Of a DNA stretch of 64,000 nt, positions 7,228 to 15,218 are shown one piece after another. Source of the DNA: Propionibacteriales bacterium (lineage in GTDB: Bacteria > Actinomycetota > Actinomycetes > Propionibacteriales > Nocardioidaceae); contig JAPLCA010000001.1 in assembly GCA_026392465.1 (NCBI GenBank), positions 1 through 64,000 on the forward strand, given 5' to 3'. Position 1 is the stretch's first letter. Every line of letters begins with the position of its first letter. The notes below the pieces were generated by a model. That model did not search any database. It saw nothing but the letters and a program-made list of their open reading frames with translations, and had not been told where the DNA came from. The translations under genes and the position numbers were made by a program.

Positions 7228-7779
7228 ATGATCACGCACGGCCGGTTCGTCTCCACCTTCGATGCCATGACGGCGGACCTGCCGACCGGTCCGCCCGACG
7301 TCACCTGTGCTGCCGAGGGCTCCGGGTCGCGGTCGAGGGTGGTCATGGTGCAACCGCGGGGCGGACAGGTGTGGACCGGGACGTTCGCGGCGCCCGACCC
7401 CGGTCGCCCCGCTCTGACTGCGCTGCTCGGCACTCCGGACCCCGCGGGTCTGTGCATCGTGGAGCGGGGAACCGCGTTCCTCGGCGACGTGCTCGCGCCA
7501 GCGAGCTTCGGGGTGATCCCGACCGCAGGGCCTGTCGTGAGCGCGGAGGCTCTGCCGCGCGAGCAGGTGCTGCTCCTCCTGAGCCCGTGGGCGATCACGG
7601 CCATCGGCGAGCGCGGCGTGCTCTGGACGACGCCACGGCTCGCTGTCGACGGCATCCGCCTGGACGAGGCCGACGCCGGTTGGGTCAGAGGAGTGGCGGA
7701 TCCGGACGATGACGAGCCACGCGACGTCGCGGTCGAGCTAGCGACAGGCCTGGTGAGAGGTGGACGCGTGATCGGTTGA
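7228..7779 (+). CDS. Conserved hypothetical protein (183 aa)
   Basis: It starts at ATG 7228; an AGGAG lies about 18 bases upstream and an ACGGAG is closer. The beta-rich soluble protein has VWTGTFAAPDPGRPA, LCIVERGTAFLGDV, ERGVLWTTPRLAVDGI and a terminal GLVRGGRVIG motif. The alternation of short strands resembles a family common in actinobacterial toxin-immunity neighbourhoods, but I cannot name it. Codon bias is stronger here than in the preceding array, marking the transition toward core genome. Confidence 0.65.
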   Translation: MITHGRFVSTFDAMTADLPTGPPDVTCAAEGSGSRSRVVMVQPRGGQVWTGTFAAPDPGRPALTALLGTPDPAGLCIVERGTAFLGDVLAPASFGVIPTAGPVVSAEALPREQVLLLLSPWAITAIGERGVLWTTPRLAVDGIRLDEADAGWVRGVADPDDDEPRDVAVELATGLVRGGRVIG

Positions 7780-7856
7780 GTCCGGGTCGTGCTGGCGTGG
7801 TGGACGGGGCTGGGGACAGGATGATCAGGACCCCGAGGCCGGAGAGAAGGAAGAGC

Positions 7857-8195
7857 ATGCAGCTCACGTACGACCGGCTCCGTGCGGACGAGCTGAGGGG
7901 GAGCACGCAGGCGGACTACCTGGTCTCCCTCGACGCTCACCTCCAGATGGTGGAGAACGGCGCGGTGATCTTCGACGAGCCGGCGTTCCCCGTCGTGGAG
8001 CTGGCGAGAAGCCTTGTGTCGTGGCTGCCGCGGGCTGAGAGCGACGACTTTGAGTTCGACTCGATGTCGTTCGAGGAGCGAGGCACCGTCTTCATCCGAC
8101 GCACTGCGTTGGGCTGGACGTTCGGCTCGGTCCTCGAGCCCGACGCCACCAGCAGACCAGTCGAGCTCGCCGACGTCGTCCGATGCTGCCGATGA
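7857..8195 (+). CDS. Hypothetical immunity-like protein (112 aa)
   Basis: ATG 7857 is preceded by AGAAGGAAG, a good ribosome site; the track's earlier start is not supported. The product contains DYLVSLDAHLQMVENGAVIF, FPVVELARSLVSWLPR, DFEFDSMSFEERGTVFI and GWTFGSVL, an alpha/beta pattern seen in small immunity-like proteins. The stop overlaps the next start by 4 bp, so the pair is co-translated. Exact family unknown. Confidence 0.6.
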   Translation: MQLTYDRLRADELRGSTQADYLVSLDAHLQMVENGAVIFDEPAFPVVELARSLVSWLPRAESDDFEFDSMSFEERGTVFIRRTALGWTFGSVLEPDATSRPVELADVVRCCR

Positions 8196-8794
8196 CCGGC
8201 TTCGAGCTCTTCCCGCAGGACAGCGACGCGTTCGCTGCCCTGGAGGACGATCGCGCATTCGTCGCCCCCGGCGCCCGGACGCTGCCGTACTCACCGTTCG
8301 CCGGTCGGCTCACGAACTTCCGCCTGGGTCAGTTCAGCGCCGTCCTCAGCGGAGACTTCGCCTCTGACCTGTTCGACCTGGTGCAGGCGTTCGGGGACGA
8401 CCAGGTCTCGTGCGTCGTGCGAGATCCCTCGCCGACCTCCTACCGACTGCACTACGGCGGTTTTCCCGCCTTCAGGATCGCCGCAGCCGACCTGGAAGAG
8501 AGGTTCTGGGACGCGCTCAGCCACGAGCCCGACGACGACCCGACCGGCTCGATCTTCGAGTCGGCGAACATCGTCGCGATGTGGGGTAGTTCCCACCGGT
8601 GGGCGGGCTGGGCCGAGCGGTCGTGGGATGTCGGCGTGGTCGCGACGGAGCGACCGTGGGAGCCTCCTGCGTCGAGCGACGTCGCCTGGGTGTCCGCGCA
8701 GGAAGCGCTGGACTGGTTCACCGAGCCCGACTTCAAGATCCCCTTGGCCCCGGCAGACCGTGCGAGGTTCCTCGCCACTTTCGAAGCGTGCTGA
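8192..8794 (+). CDS. Hypothetical protein (200 aa) coupled to the preceding gene
   Basis: ATG 8192 overlaps the TGA at 8193-8195; the track start at 8183 adds only three residues. The acidic soluble protein has YRLHYGGFPAFRI, FESANIVAMWGSSHRWAGW and WVSAQEALDWFTEPDFKIPL. No domain is recognised. It closes the plus-strand accessory run; the next genes run in the opposite direction and have normal core codon usage. Confidence 0.6.
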   Translation: MTGFELFPQDSDAFAALEDDRAFVAPGARTLPYSPFAGRLTNFRLGQFSAVLSGDFASDLFDLVQAFGDDQVSCVVRDPSPTSYRLHYGGFPAFRIAAADLEERFWDALSHEPDDDPTGSIFESANIVAMWGSSHRWAGWAERSWDVGVVATERPWEPPASSDVAWVSAQEALDWFTEPDFKIPLAPADRARFLATFEAC

Positions 8795-8859
8795 AGCCTG
8801 CGCACCGACTCGTCCCGTCTCGACCCGCACGAACAGCGTCGACGTCTGACGACCCGGGT

Positions 8860-9183
8860 TCAGTCGTCGAGCGCGTCCAGCTGCTCGAGCGCCTCGCGGG
8901 CGCGCGCCACGCGGGCGTCGGGCTCGTCGTCCCACCAGCGGGGTCCGCGCTCCCCGAGTCCGTGCTTCGCCAGGCCGACGCGGTGCCGTGCCGCGGCGAC
9001 CGCGTGGTCGTCGCCCGCCTTCTTGGCCACGCGCACGCCGGAGCGGCCCCGCCCCAGGTGCGACGTCAGCCGCTCGACGACGTCGTCGGGCAGGCAGGGG
9101 TCGGTGCGGCGCCAGCGTCGACCCTTGACGACGAGGTAGTGCTCGTCCTCGGCAGGGCCGTCCGACGGGCCGTCGTCGCTCAG
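8860..9183 (-). CDS. Conserved small actinobacterial protein, probable CTG start
   Basis: About 107 residues are conserved in style: EDEHYLVVKGRRWRRTDPCL, a central helix, and LGERGPRWWDDEPDARVA. Such proteins are widespread in actinobacteria and often misnamed as Tol biopolymer transport proteins; no function is known. The frame has no ATG, GTG or TTG between the upstream USP stop and the conserved core. The most natural start is CTG at 9183, giving (M)SDDGPSDG, two bases after the USP stop. A lost ATG is the alternative. Confidence 0.6.
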   Translation of the reverse strand: MSDDGPSDGPAEDEHYLVVKGRRWRRTDPCLPDDVVERLTSHLGRGRSGVRVAKKAGDDHAVAAARHRVGLAKHGLGERGPRWWDDEPDARVARAREALEQLDALDD

Positions 9184-9185
9184 AG

Positions 9186-9572
9186 TCAGGCCTTGACGGC
9201 CACGACGGGCGCGTCGGCCTCGAGGAGGATGCGCTGCGAGGTGCTGCCGAGCACCAGCTTGCCGACGGGCGAACGGCGGCGCTGGCCGATGACGACGAGC
9301 GACACGTCGTCGCCCTTCGCGTGGTCGAGGATCGAGTCGGCGGCACCGCCGGCGCCGCGGAAGTGCACGACGTCGCCCTCGACGCCGGCCTCCGCCAGCC
9401 GCGCCTGCAGCGCGTCGATCTGCTGCTCCTCGGAGATCGCCTCGGCCGTGTCGGCGCCCGGGGTCGCGACCACCGTGAGCCGCGCGGAGTCGCGCTGGGC
9501 CTGGGCGAGTGCCCACGCGAGCGCGGCCTCACCCTCGGGGGTCGGGACGTAGCCGGCGACGATCGTGGTCAT
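9186..9572 (-). CDS. Universal stress protein (UspA family)
   Basis: The protein has 128 residues from ATG 9572 with GAGGAAG just upstream; the track start adds a false 16-residue tail. It has the UspA fold: an N-terminal strand TTIVAGYVPTPEGE and a C-terminal nucleotide-binding signature GQRRRSPVGKLVLGSTSQRI followed by LEADAPVVAVKA. The G-2x-G-9x-G-S/T pattern predicts ATP binding. Single-domain USPs act in the cytoplasm under stress or hypoxia. It is probably co-transcribed with the 8860 gene. Confidence 0.9.
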   Translation of the reverse strand: MTTIVAGYVPTPEGEAALAWALAQAQRDSARLTVVATPGADTAEAISEEQQIDALQARLAEAGVEGDVVHFRGAGGAADSILDHAKGDDVSLVVIGQRRRSPVGKLVLGSTSQRILLEADAPVVAVKA

Positions 9573-9606
9573 GCTTCCTCCTGGTCGGTGACTCCCACGG
9601 TAGTCC

Positions 9607-10044
9607 TCAGCGGCGGCCACGCGCGGCGAGCGCGTCGACGCTCCAGCGGCCGGGTCCGACGAGGGCGAGCAGGAACGCCACGGCCGCGAGGACGAGCACG
9701 AACTCCGACCCGCCGTCGGAGACCAGGAACGCGTCGCGGTGGGCGTACCAGGCCGCGCCGAGCATGCCGAGGCCGAGCAGCGGCGCGACGACCGGCGTCA
9801 GGGCGCCGAGCACCAGCAGGGCGCCGCCGACCACCTCGAGCGTGGCCAGCGCCACCGCGGACACGTCGGCGAGCGGCACGCCCATGGCGGCGAAGCCGTC
9901 CTGCGTCCCGCCGATGCCGCCGGACCACTTCTGCCAGCCGTGGACGACGAACGTGACGCCGACGACGACCCGTCCGATGAGGAGGCCGAGGTCCTGCGCG
10001 GTGGCGGGTCGGCGATGGTCGATCGTGCGAGCGATGGTGGACAT
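9607..10044 (-). CDS. DoxX family membrane protein
   Basis: The 145-residue protein has four hydrophobic helices and typical DoxX features: GLLIGRVVVGVTFVVHGWQK near the N-terminus, FAAMGVPL, and a LEVVGGALLVLGALTPVVAP helix. DoxX proteins are small integral membrane proteins linked to redox or oxidative-stress systems in actinobacteria; the molecular role is unclear. The gene is in the same direction as the USP gene 34 bases downstream and may share a transcript with it. It is divergent from the LysE exporter. Confidence 0.85.
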   Translation of the reverse strand: MSTIARTIDHRRPATAQDLGLLIGRVVVGVTFVVHGWQKWSGGIGGTQDGFAAMGVPLADVSAVALATLEVVGGALLVLGALTPVVAPLLGLGMLGAAWYAHRDAFLVSDGGSEFVLVLAAVAFLLALVGPGRWSVDALAARGRR

Positions 10045-10183
10045 GGAGACCCCCGAGGTCGATGGACGGTACGAGGGTGGGACGAACGACCGCCGGCCCG
10101 AGTTCCGCAGGGGTGGTGTGAGGCGGGTCGCGCGACGCCGAGAAGCGACCCGCTCAGCCGCGCTCGGGGCCTACGATCCTCGG

Positions 10184-10804
10184 ATGGCGACCTACCTCTC
10201 CTTCCTGGCGTTCGCGGCGCTGCTCGCCGTCGCTCCGGGACCCGACACCTTCCTGACCCTGCGCGCCAGCGTGGTCGGCGGGCGACGGCGGGGCCTGTAC
10301 ACCGCAGCGGGCATCTCGACGGCCGGGGCGCTGCAGGGACTGCTGGCCGCGATGGGCCTCGGTGCGGTGCTCGCCGCGTCGGAGCCGGTGTTCCAGACCA
10401 TCCGCTGGGCAGGCGTCGTCTACCTGACGTGGCTGGGCATCGGTGCCCTCCGCGCGGCGCTGCGCCGCGACGGGTCGGCCTGGACCGTCGGCTCCGGTCG
10501 CGCCCAGGTGCGCCGCCGGACGGCCTTCCGGCAGGGCTTCGTCTGCAACGTCACGAACCCGAAGGTGCTCGCGTTCAACCTGGCTGTCCTGCCGCAGTTC
10601 GTCGGCCACGACCAGGGCGTCGTGGTGCTGGTCGCCTACGCCCTGACGCTCGTGGTCGTCGGCGCGATCGTGCTGCTCGGGGTGGTCCTGGCGGCGTCGG
10701 GCGCGGCGTCGCGCATCGCCCGGCCCGGATTCCGCCGAGGCGTGGACGGCGGCACGGGCGTGGTCATGCTCGGCTTCGCCACCGCCCTCGCCGCCGAGGG
10801 CTGA
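10184..10804 (+). CDS. LysE/RhtB family amino-acid exporter
   Basis: The protein has 206 residues from ATG 10184; the upstream part of the 431-residue track ORF is antisense to doxX. It shows the classic LysE start (FLAFAALLAVAPGPDTFLTL, then GLYTAAGIS), about six membrane helices and the conserved FVCNVTNPKVLAFNLAVLPQF segment. LysE proteins export basic amino acids, homoserine lactone or threonine; substrate cannot be set here. It converges with the NUDIX gene across a long palindrome. Confidence 0.9.
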   Translation: MATYLSFLAFAALLAVAPGPDTFLTLRASVVGGRRRGLYTAAGISTAGALQGLLAAMGLGAVLAASEPVFQTIRWAGVVYLTWLGIGALRAALRRDGSAWTVGSGRAQVRRRTAFRQGFVCNVTNPKVLAFNLAVLPQFVGHDQGVVVLVAYALTLVVVGAIVLLGVVLAASGAASRIARPGFRRGVDGGTGVVMLGFATALAAEG

Positions 10805-10817
10805 CCGGCCGCGTCCC

Positions 10818-10880
10818 CACGATTCGGTACGTCATCGCCCGCATCTCGCGCTCAGATGGGCGATGACGTACCGAATCGTG
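10818..10880. terminator. Long palindrome between convergent genes
   Basis: Two perfect 23-base arms (CACGATTCGGTACGTCATCG... and its complement) are separated by 17 bases. It lies between the LysE and NUDIX genes and includes the NUDIX stop codon. It could act as a bidirectional terminator, but it lacks clear T tracts and is longer than needed. Confidence 0.75.
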
Positions 10881-11331
10881 CGGAGGACTCGTCGGAGAGC
10901 CCGGCGTCGACGCGGGCTCGCATCTCGTCGGTCATCTCCGGGAGAGCACCGCGGGGGAACCAGCGGGCCTCGGTGTTCTCGCCGTCGGCGGGGTGCGGCT
11001 CGCCCGACACCCACTCGAGCCGGAACGTCAGGTCGACGAACTGCGTCCGGTCGCCGTTGGGGTAGACGACCTCGCCGCTGACGTCGACCGAGGCGAGCCG
11101 GATCGGGACGGCGACCACGCCCGTCTCCTCGAGCGTCTCGCGCACGGCCGCTGAGGCGGGTTGCTCGCCAGGGTCGATGATCCCCGTCACCGGCGTCCAC
11201 GCGCCGGTGTCTGACCTGCGGACCATCAGGACGAGATCGTCCTTGCACACAACGGCAATGGCGCCGGGCAGCCAGAGCGGATCGGTGCCGATCTTGGCGC
11301 GGAGGGCGAGGACGAAGTCCGGGGTGGCCAT
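10852..11331 (-). CDS. NUDIX hydrolase
   Basis: The 159-residue protein carries an intact Nudix box at about residues 50-72 (GIIDPGEQPASAAVRETLEE then TGV), matching Gx5Ex7REUxEExGU, so metal-dependent hydrolysis of a nucleoside-diphosphate-linked substrate is expected. The N-terminus (FVLALRAKIGTDPLWLPGAI) resembles actinobacterial Nudix proteins of unknown substrate. The last codons and stop lie in the right arm and loop of the 10818-10880 palindrome. It is transcribed alone, divergent from the oxidoreductase gene. Confidence 0.92.
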   Translation of the reverse strand: MATPDFVLALRAKIGTDPLWLPGAIAVVCKDDLVLMVRRSDTGAWTPVTGIIDPGEQPASAAVRETLEETGVVAVPIRLASVDVSGEVVYPNGDRTQFVDLTFRLEWVSGEPHPADGENTEARWFPRGALPEMTDEMRARVDAGLSDESSARFGTSSPI

Positions 11332-11386
11332 GCCTCGAGCCTAGACGCCGCGGAATGGTCCACCGGTCGCGTCCGTTGACCCTCTC

Positions 11387-12316
11387 ATGCGTGCCATGAC
11401 CTATGCCCAGTACGGCGACGACGACGTCCTCGAGCTCACCGACCAGCCCACCCCCAAGATCGGGCCGGGCGAGATCCTCGTGGAGGTGCGCGCCGCGTCG
11501 GTCAACCCGGTCGACTGGAAGCTGATGAGCGGCGGCCTCGACGCGATGATGGACGTCCGCCTCCCGGTGGTCCCGGGCTGGGACGTCGCCGGCGTCGTCT
11601 CCGCCGTCGGCATCGACACCCCCGAGTTCTCGGTCGGCGACGAGGTCGTCGCCTACAACCGCCAGGACTACGTGCACCGCGGCACCTTCGCCGAGCTCAC
11701 GACGGTGCCCGTGCGAGCCGCCGCCCGCAAGCCCGTCGACCTGTCGTGGGAGGAGGCGGCGTCGCTGCCGCTCGCCGGACTCACGGCGTTCCAGGCGCTC
11801 GAGCGGCTCGAGGTCGGGCCTGAGGACACCGTGCTCGTCCACGGCGCCGGCGGTGGCGTCGGCTCCTTCGCCGTGCAGCTCGCCGCCCGCGCCTTCCGGG
11901 CCCGGGTGATCGGCTCGGCGTCCGCGTCTCAGCACGACCGCATCCGCGACCTCGGCGGCGAGCCCGTCGAGTACGGCGACGGTCTCGTCGACGCGGTCCG
12001 CGAGCTCGCGCCCGACGGCGTCTCGGTCGTGCTCGACCTCGTCGGCGGCGTCGTCGAGCAGACCGTCGCCGTGCTGGAGGAGGACGGACGCCACGCGTCC
12101 ATCGCCGACCCCGACGTGCTCGAGCACGGCGGCCTGTGGCTGTGGGTCCGCCCCGACGCCGACGACCTCGGCCGCCTCGTCGGCCTGGTCGACGACGGCA
12201 CCGTGCGCGTGGAGGTCGACGGTGTCTACGACCTCGAGGACCTCGCCGACGCGTTCGCGCGCAGCCGCGAGGGCCACGTCCACGGCAAGCTCGCGATCCG
12301 CGTCAGCGAGGGCTGA
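11387..12316 (+). CDS. NADP-dependent quinone-oxidoreductase-like (MDR superfamily) enzyme
   Basis: The 309-residue medium-chain dehydrogenase/reductase has a GroES-like half (VRAASVNPVDWKLMSGGLD, then VVPGWDVAGVV) and a Rossmann half with HGAGGGVGSFAVQLAA for NADP binding. There are no zinc-ligand cysteines, so it belongs with zeta-crystallin-type quinone or enone reductases. These reduce quinones or alpha,beta-unsaturated carbonyls in the cytoplasm. It starts at ATG 11387 and ends before a strong hairpin terminator. Confidence 0.9.
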   Translation: MRAMTYAQYGDDDVLELTDQPTPKIGPGEILVEVRAASVNPVDWKLMSGGLDAMMDVRLPVVPGWDVAGVVSAVGIDTPEFSVGDEVVAYNRQDYVHRGTFAELTTVPVRAAARKPVDLSWEEAASLPLAGLTAFQALERLEVGPEDTVLVHGAGGGVGSFAVQLAARAFRARVIGSASASQHDRIRDLGGEPVEYGDGLVDAVRELAPDGVSVVLDLVGGVVEQTVAVLEEDGRHASIADPDVLEHGGLWLWVRPDADDLGRLVGLVDDGTVRVEVDGVYDLEDLADAFARSREGHVHGKLAIRVSEG

Positions 12317-12329
12317 GCCGCGTCGTCCC

Positions 12330-12365
12330 GAACGCCCTTCCGCCCCTCGGGGCGGGAGGGCGTTC
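12330..12365 (+). terminator. Hairpin terminator after the MDR gene
   Basis: GAACGCCCTTCCGCCCC pairs with GGGGCGGGAGGGCGTTC around a 3-base loop, 14 bases after the stop codon. It separates the oxidoreductase gene from the PadR operon promoter. Confidence 0.75.
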
Positions 12366-12393
12366 CGCTGTTCCCGGATCTGTCGCGCTCACT

Positions 12394-12408
12394 ATTCACT
12401 ATATGAAT
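12394..12408 (+). promoter_or_regulatory. Candidate PadR operator/promoter
   Basis: ATTCACTATATGAAT is an AT-rich inverted repeat (ATTCA-N5-TGAAT), unusual in this GC-rich DNA. It lies 24 bases before the padR ATG and contains a TATATG -10-like core. PadR proteins commonly autoregulate from such sites; the link here is inferred from position. Confidence 0.55.
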
Positions 12409-12431
12409 ACACATGGTGTACAGTCGCGGCC

Positions 12432-12986
12432 ATGGCCCTCTCCCACGTGCTGCTCGGCATCCTCGTCGACGGTCCCGCACACGGCTACGACGTGAAGCGT
12501 GCGCACGACACCCGCTTCCCGGGCGCCAAGCCCCTCGCCTTCGGACAGGTGTACGCCGCACTCGGCAGGCTCGCCGACGACGGCGCCGTCGAGGTCGTCG
12601 AGACGCCCGACGCGTCGGGCGGCCCCGAGCGCACGACGTACGCCCTCACCGACGACGGTCGCGAACGCCTGCGGGCCTGGCTCGACGAGGTCGAGCCTCC
12701 GGCGCCGGCGGCGGCGGACGACGTGGTCCGCAAGACGATCACCGCCCTGCACGCCGGCGGCGACGCCGTCGCCTACCTCCGCCGCCAGCGGGAGGCCCAC
12801 CTCGAGGCCATGCGTCGCATGGTCCGTCAGCGCGACGCCGCGAGCGACGTCGCCGCGCGCGTCAGCGTCGACCATGCCGTCGCCCACCTCGATGCCGACC
12901 TGCAGTGGTTGCAGGCCGCAGCCGACCGCTTCGCACGAGCCTCCCTCGACCCCCGACCCGCACCGAGCGCAGGAGCCACCCGATGA
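12432..12986 (+). CDS. PadR family transcriptional regulator
   Basis: The protein has 184 residues from ATG 12432; the track start at 12222 is inside the upstream gene. The N-terminus has the PadR winged helix (LSHVLLGILVDGPAHGYDVK, then FGQVYAALGRLADDGAVEVV, then TTYALTDDGRERL) and the C-terminal half is the four-helix dimerisation domain. Its stop overlaps the start of the ABC ATPase gene by 4 bp. It therefore most likely represses its own operon until the exporter's substrate is present. Confidence 0.92.
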   Translation: MALSHVLLGILVDGPAHGYDVKRAHDTRFPGAKPLAFGQVYAALGRLADDGAVEVVETPDASGGPERTTYALTDDGRERLRAWLDEVEPPAPAAADDVVRKTITALHAGGDAVAYLRRQREAHLEAMRRMVRQRDAASDVAARVSVDHAVAHLDADLQWLQAAADRFARASLDPRPAPSAGATR

Positions 12987-13669
12987 CCGCGTCCCCCACC
13001 GTCGCCCGCGCCCACCACGTGCACCAGTCCTACGGCCGGTCCCTCGCTCTGGCCGGCGCCTCCGTGCAGGTCGCGGCCGGGGAGCGGGTGGCCGTCACCG
13101 GTCCCTCGGGATCGGGCAAGTCCACCCTGCTGCTCACCCTGGCTGGCGTCCTGAGGCCGCAGTCCGGGACCGTCGAGGTGGTCGGGCACGACCTCGAGAC
13201 CCTCGACGACGCCGCTCGCACGCGGCTGCGACGTCGCGAGATCGGGCTGGTGCTGCAGTTCGGCCAGCTCGTCCCGGAGCTCACCGCCGTGCAGAACGTG
13301 GCCTTCCCGCTGCTGCTGGAGCGTTCACCACGCGAGGAGGCCGAGGCCGCAGCGCACCACTGGCTGGAGCGACTCGGCGTCGGTGACCTCGCCGGTCAGC
13401 GGCCCGGCGCGCTGTCGGGCGGCGAGCAGCAGCGGGTCGCCATCGCCCGCGCCCTCGTCACCTCGCCCCGCCTGGTACTGGCCGACGAGCCGACCGGTGC
13501 GCTCGACACCGTCACCGCCGAGGAGGTGCTCGAGGTGATGCGCTCCGCCGCTGCCGAGTCCGGCGCGGCGCTCGTCGTGGTCACCCACGACAACCGGGTG
13601 GCCGCCGCGCTCGACCGCGAGGTCGTGCTGCGCGACGGTCGCGTCGTCAGCGAGGAGGCCGCGCGATGA
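12983..13669 (+). CDS. ABC transporter ATP-binding protein (MacB/LolD type)
   Basis: The 228-residue ATPase has Walker A GPSGSGKST (residues 40-48), Q-loop LQFGQLVPELTAVQN, signature LSGGEQQRVAIARAL, Walker B LVLADEPTGALD and H-loop VTHD. The TGALD extension is typical of ATPases that pair with FtsX-like permeases. It is translationally coupled to padR upstream and to the permease downstream (4-bp overlaps on both sides). The complex probably exports a drug, peptide or lipid at the membrane. Confidence 0.95.
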   Translation: MTASPTVARAHHVHQSYGRSLALAGASVQVAAGERVAVTGPSGSGKSTLLLTLAGVLRPQSGTVEVVGHDLETLDDAARTRLRRREIGLVLQFGQLVPELTAVQNVAFPLLLERSPREEAEAAAHHWLERLGVGDLAGQRPGALSGGEQQRVAIARALVTSPRLVLADEPTGALDTVTAEEVLEVMRSAAAESGAALVVVTHDNRVAAALDREVVLRDGRVVSEEAAR

Positions 13670-15027
13670 GGACCGTCGTCCCCACGCTCCTCCGTGCCGG
13701 CGGAGGACGTCGTGCCCTCGTCGTCGTCGCAGCCACCGCCGTCGCCACGGCCGTCCTGCTGGCGGCTGCGGCGATCGCCATGCTGTGGTTCGACGGTGCT
13801 CCCCGTGGCTGGCAGTCGATCGGGAACGGCGACATGACCCTCTCCGACGGCGAGCTGAACAACATCGTCGCCGAGCCCGGCACCCGTGGCGGCGTGCTCT
13901 TCGGCGCGATCGTCCTGGTGCTCCCCCCGTTGCTCCTCCTCGACCAGGCGGTGCGACTCGGGGCCACGTCGCGACACCGACGCGACGCCGCCCTCCGGCT
14001 CGCCGGCGCCACGCGTCGCGACGTGCGGATCCTCGCGGCCCTCGAGGTGGCTCTGCCCGCGGCCGTCGGTGCGGTGCTCGGCGTCCCGACCTTCCTCGTG
14101 CTCCGAGCGCTGCTCGTGGGGCCCGGGTTCCTCGCCCCGACGTCCTTCCCGCCCCTGTGGATCCTCCCGCTCGTCCTTCTCGGCGTCGTCCTGGTCGGCG
14201 CAGGTGTCGGTGCGCGCTCGGGGAGCGACGACCCCCTGCGGGTCGCGCGCCGCGTCGACCTTCGGGCGGGGCTGTCCTGGTGGGGCCCCGCCGCGCTCGT
14301 CGTCGGTGCCGTCCTCCTGGTCACGCAGCTGGGGTCCGGCTACGGCAGCGACGTCTACCTCGTGCTCACCTTCGTCGCCCTGGGACTCATCGTCCTCGGC
14401 CTGGTCGGCTCCGCGCCCTGGGTCGCCTACGGGATGGCTCGTCGTGCCGTCCGGCGCGCGAGCACGGCACCCGACCTCCTCGCGGCGCAGCGGGTGCTCG
14501 TGGCTCCGGGCGCCGCGGGCAGGGCCGCGGCCGGGGTCGGGGCGATCGGTCTCACGCTCGGCACCACGGCCGCCTTCTCGGGTGACGTCATGGCGATGGA
14601 CCAGTGGGGCATCGGCGACACCTACGACGTCGGCGCGGTGGCGACCGTCGTCGCCGCCCTCGTCGCGCTCGTCGTGGTCGCCGGCTCCCTGGCCGTGCAC
14701 GCCGTCGAGTCGCTCTGGGAGGCGCGACGCGAGATCGCCTTCCTCGCGGCCACGGGGACCACCCAGCGCGACCTCGACCGCGCGCTCCTGCGCCAGGTCC
14801 GGCTGGTCGCCGTGCCGCTGGGCGTGGCGGGCTCGACGATCGGTGCGTTCGGCTACTCCGGTCTGCTCCTCGCCGGTGGCTCGCTCGTCGGCCCGCGGAC
14901 GGTGGCCGTGGTCGTCGGCGTCCTCGGCACCTGGGCCTGTGTCAGCGCCGCGGCATGGGCAGCCGCGCGCCTGGTCAGGCCGGTCGCGGTGGACGCCGCG
15001 CGTCCGGTCCACCTGCGGACGGAGTAG
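13666..15027 (+). CDS. FtsX-like ABC transporter permease
   Basis: The 453-residue membrane protein starts at ATG 13666, overlapping the ATPase stop. It has an N-terminal helix, a short extracytoplasmic segment of about 50 residues, three helices, a cytoplasmic linker (RSGSDDPLRVARRVDLRAGL) and further helix pairs toward the C-terminus. The layout is that of an FtsX domain repeated in one chain. The external domain is much shorter than in MacB, so this is probably a self-standing exporter in a Gram-positive envelope. Confidence 0.85.
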   Translation: MRTVVPTLLRAGGGRRALVVVAATAVATAVLLAAAAIAMLWFDGAPRGWQSIGNGDMTLSDGELNNIVAEPGTRGGVLFGAIVLVLPPLLLLDQAVRLGATSRHRRDAALRLAGATRRDVRILAALEVALPAAVGAVLGVPTFLVLRALLVGPGFLAPTSFPPLWILPLVLLGVVLVGAGVGARSGSDDPLRVARRVDLRAGLSWWGPAALVVGAVLLVTQLGSGYGSDVYLVLTFVALGLIVLGLVGSAPWVAYGMARRAVRRASTAPDLLAAQRVLVAPGAAGRAAAGVGAIGLTLGTTAAFSGDVMAMDQWGIGDTYDVGAVATVVAALVALVVVAGSLAVHAVESLWEARREIAFLAATGTTQRDLDRALLRQVRLVAVPLGVAGSTIGAFGYSGLLLAGGSLVGPRTVAVVVGVLGTWACVSAAAWAAARLVRPVAVDAARPVHLRTE

Positions 15028-15030
15028 GTC

Positions 15031-15171
15031 GTGGACCGGAACACCGCGGCGACCCGGCGTCGGGTCGCGCTCGGTCGACGACGGCGGCGCATGCGGCAGG
15101 CCGTGGCCACGGCCCTGCTCGGGTCGGCGTTCACCCAGGCCGGTGCGGCCCGCCGTCGGGACGAGCTCTGA
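15031..15171 (+). CDS. Small basic hypothetical protein (46 aa)
   Basis: GTG 15031 opens a 46-residue frame three bases after the permease stop, too short for the ORF track. The N-terminal half is very Arg-rich and is followed by AVATALLGSAFTQAGAARR, a short hydrophobic segment. Position suggests it could be co-translated with the exporter. Low complexity makes this uncertain. Confidence 0.35.
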   Translation: MDRNTAATRRRVALGRRRRRMRQAVATALLGSAFTQAGAARRRDEL

Positions 15172-15218
15172 CTGCGGCCGGGGTGCGCCCGTCGGTGCGG
15201 ATGGCTACCGTCGGTCAC

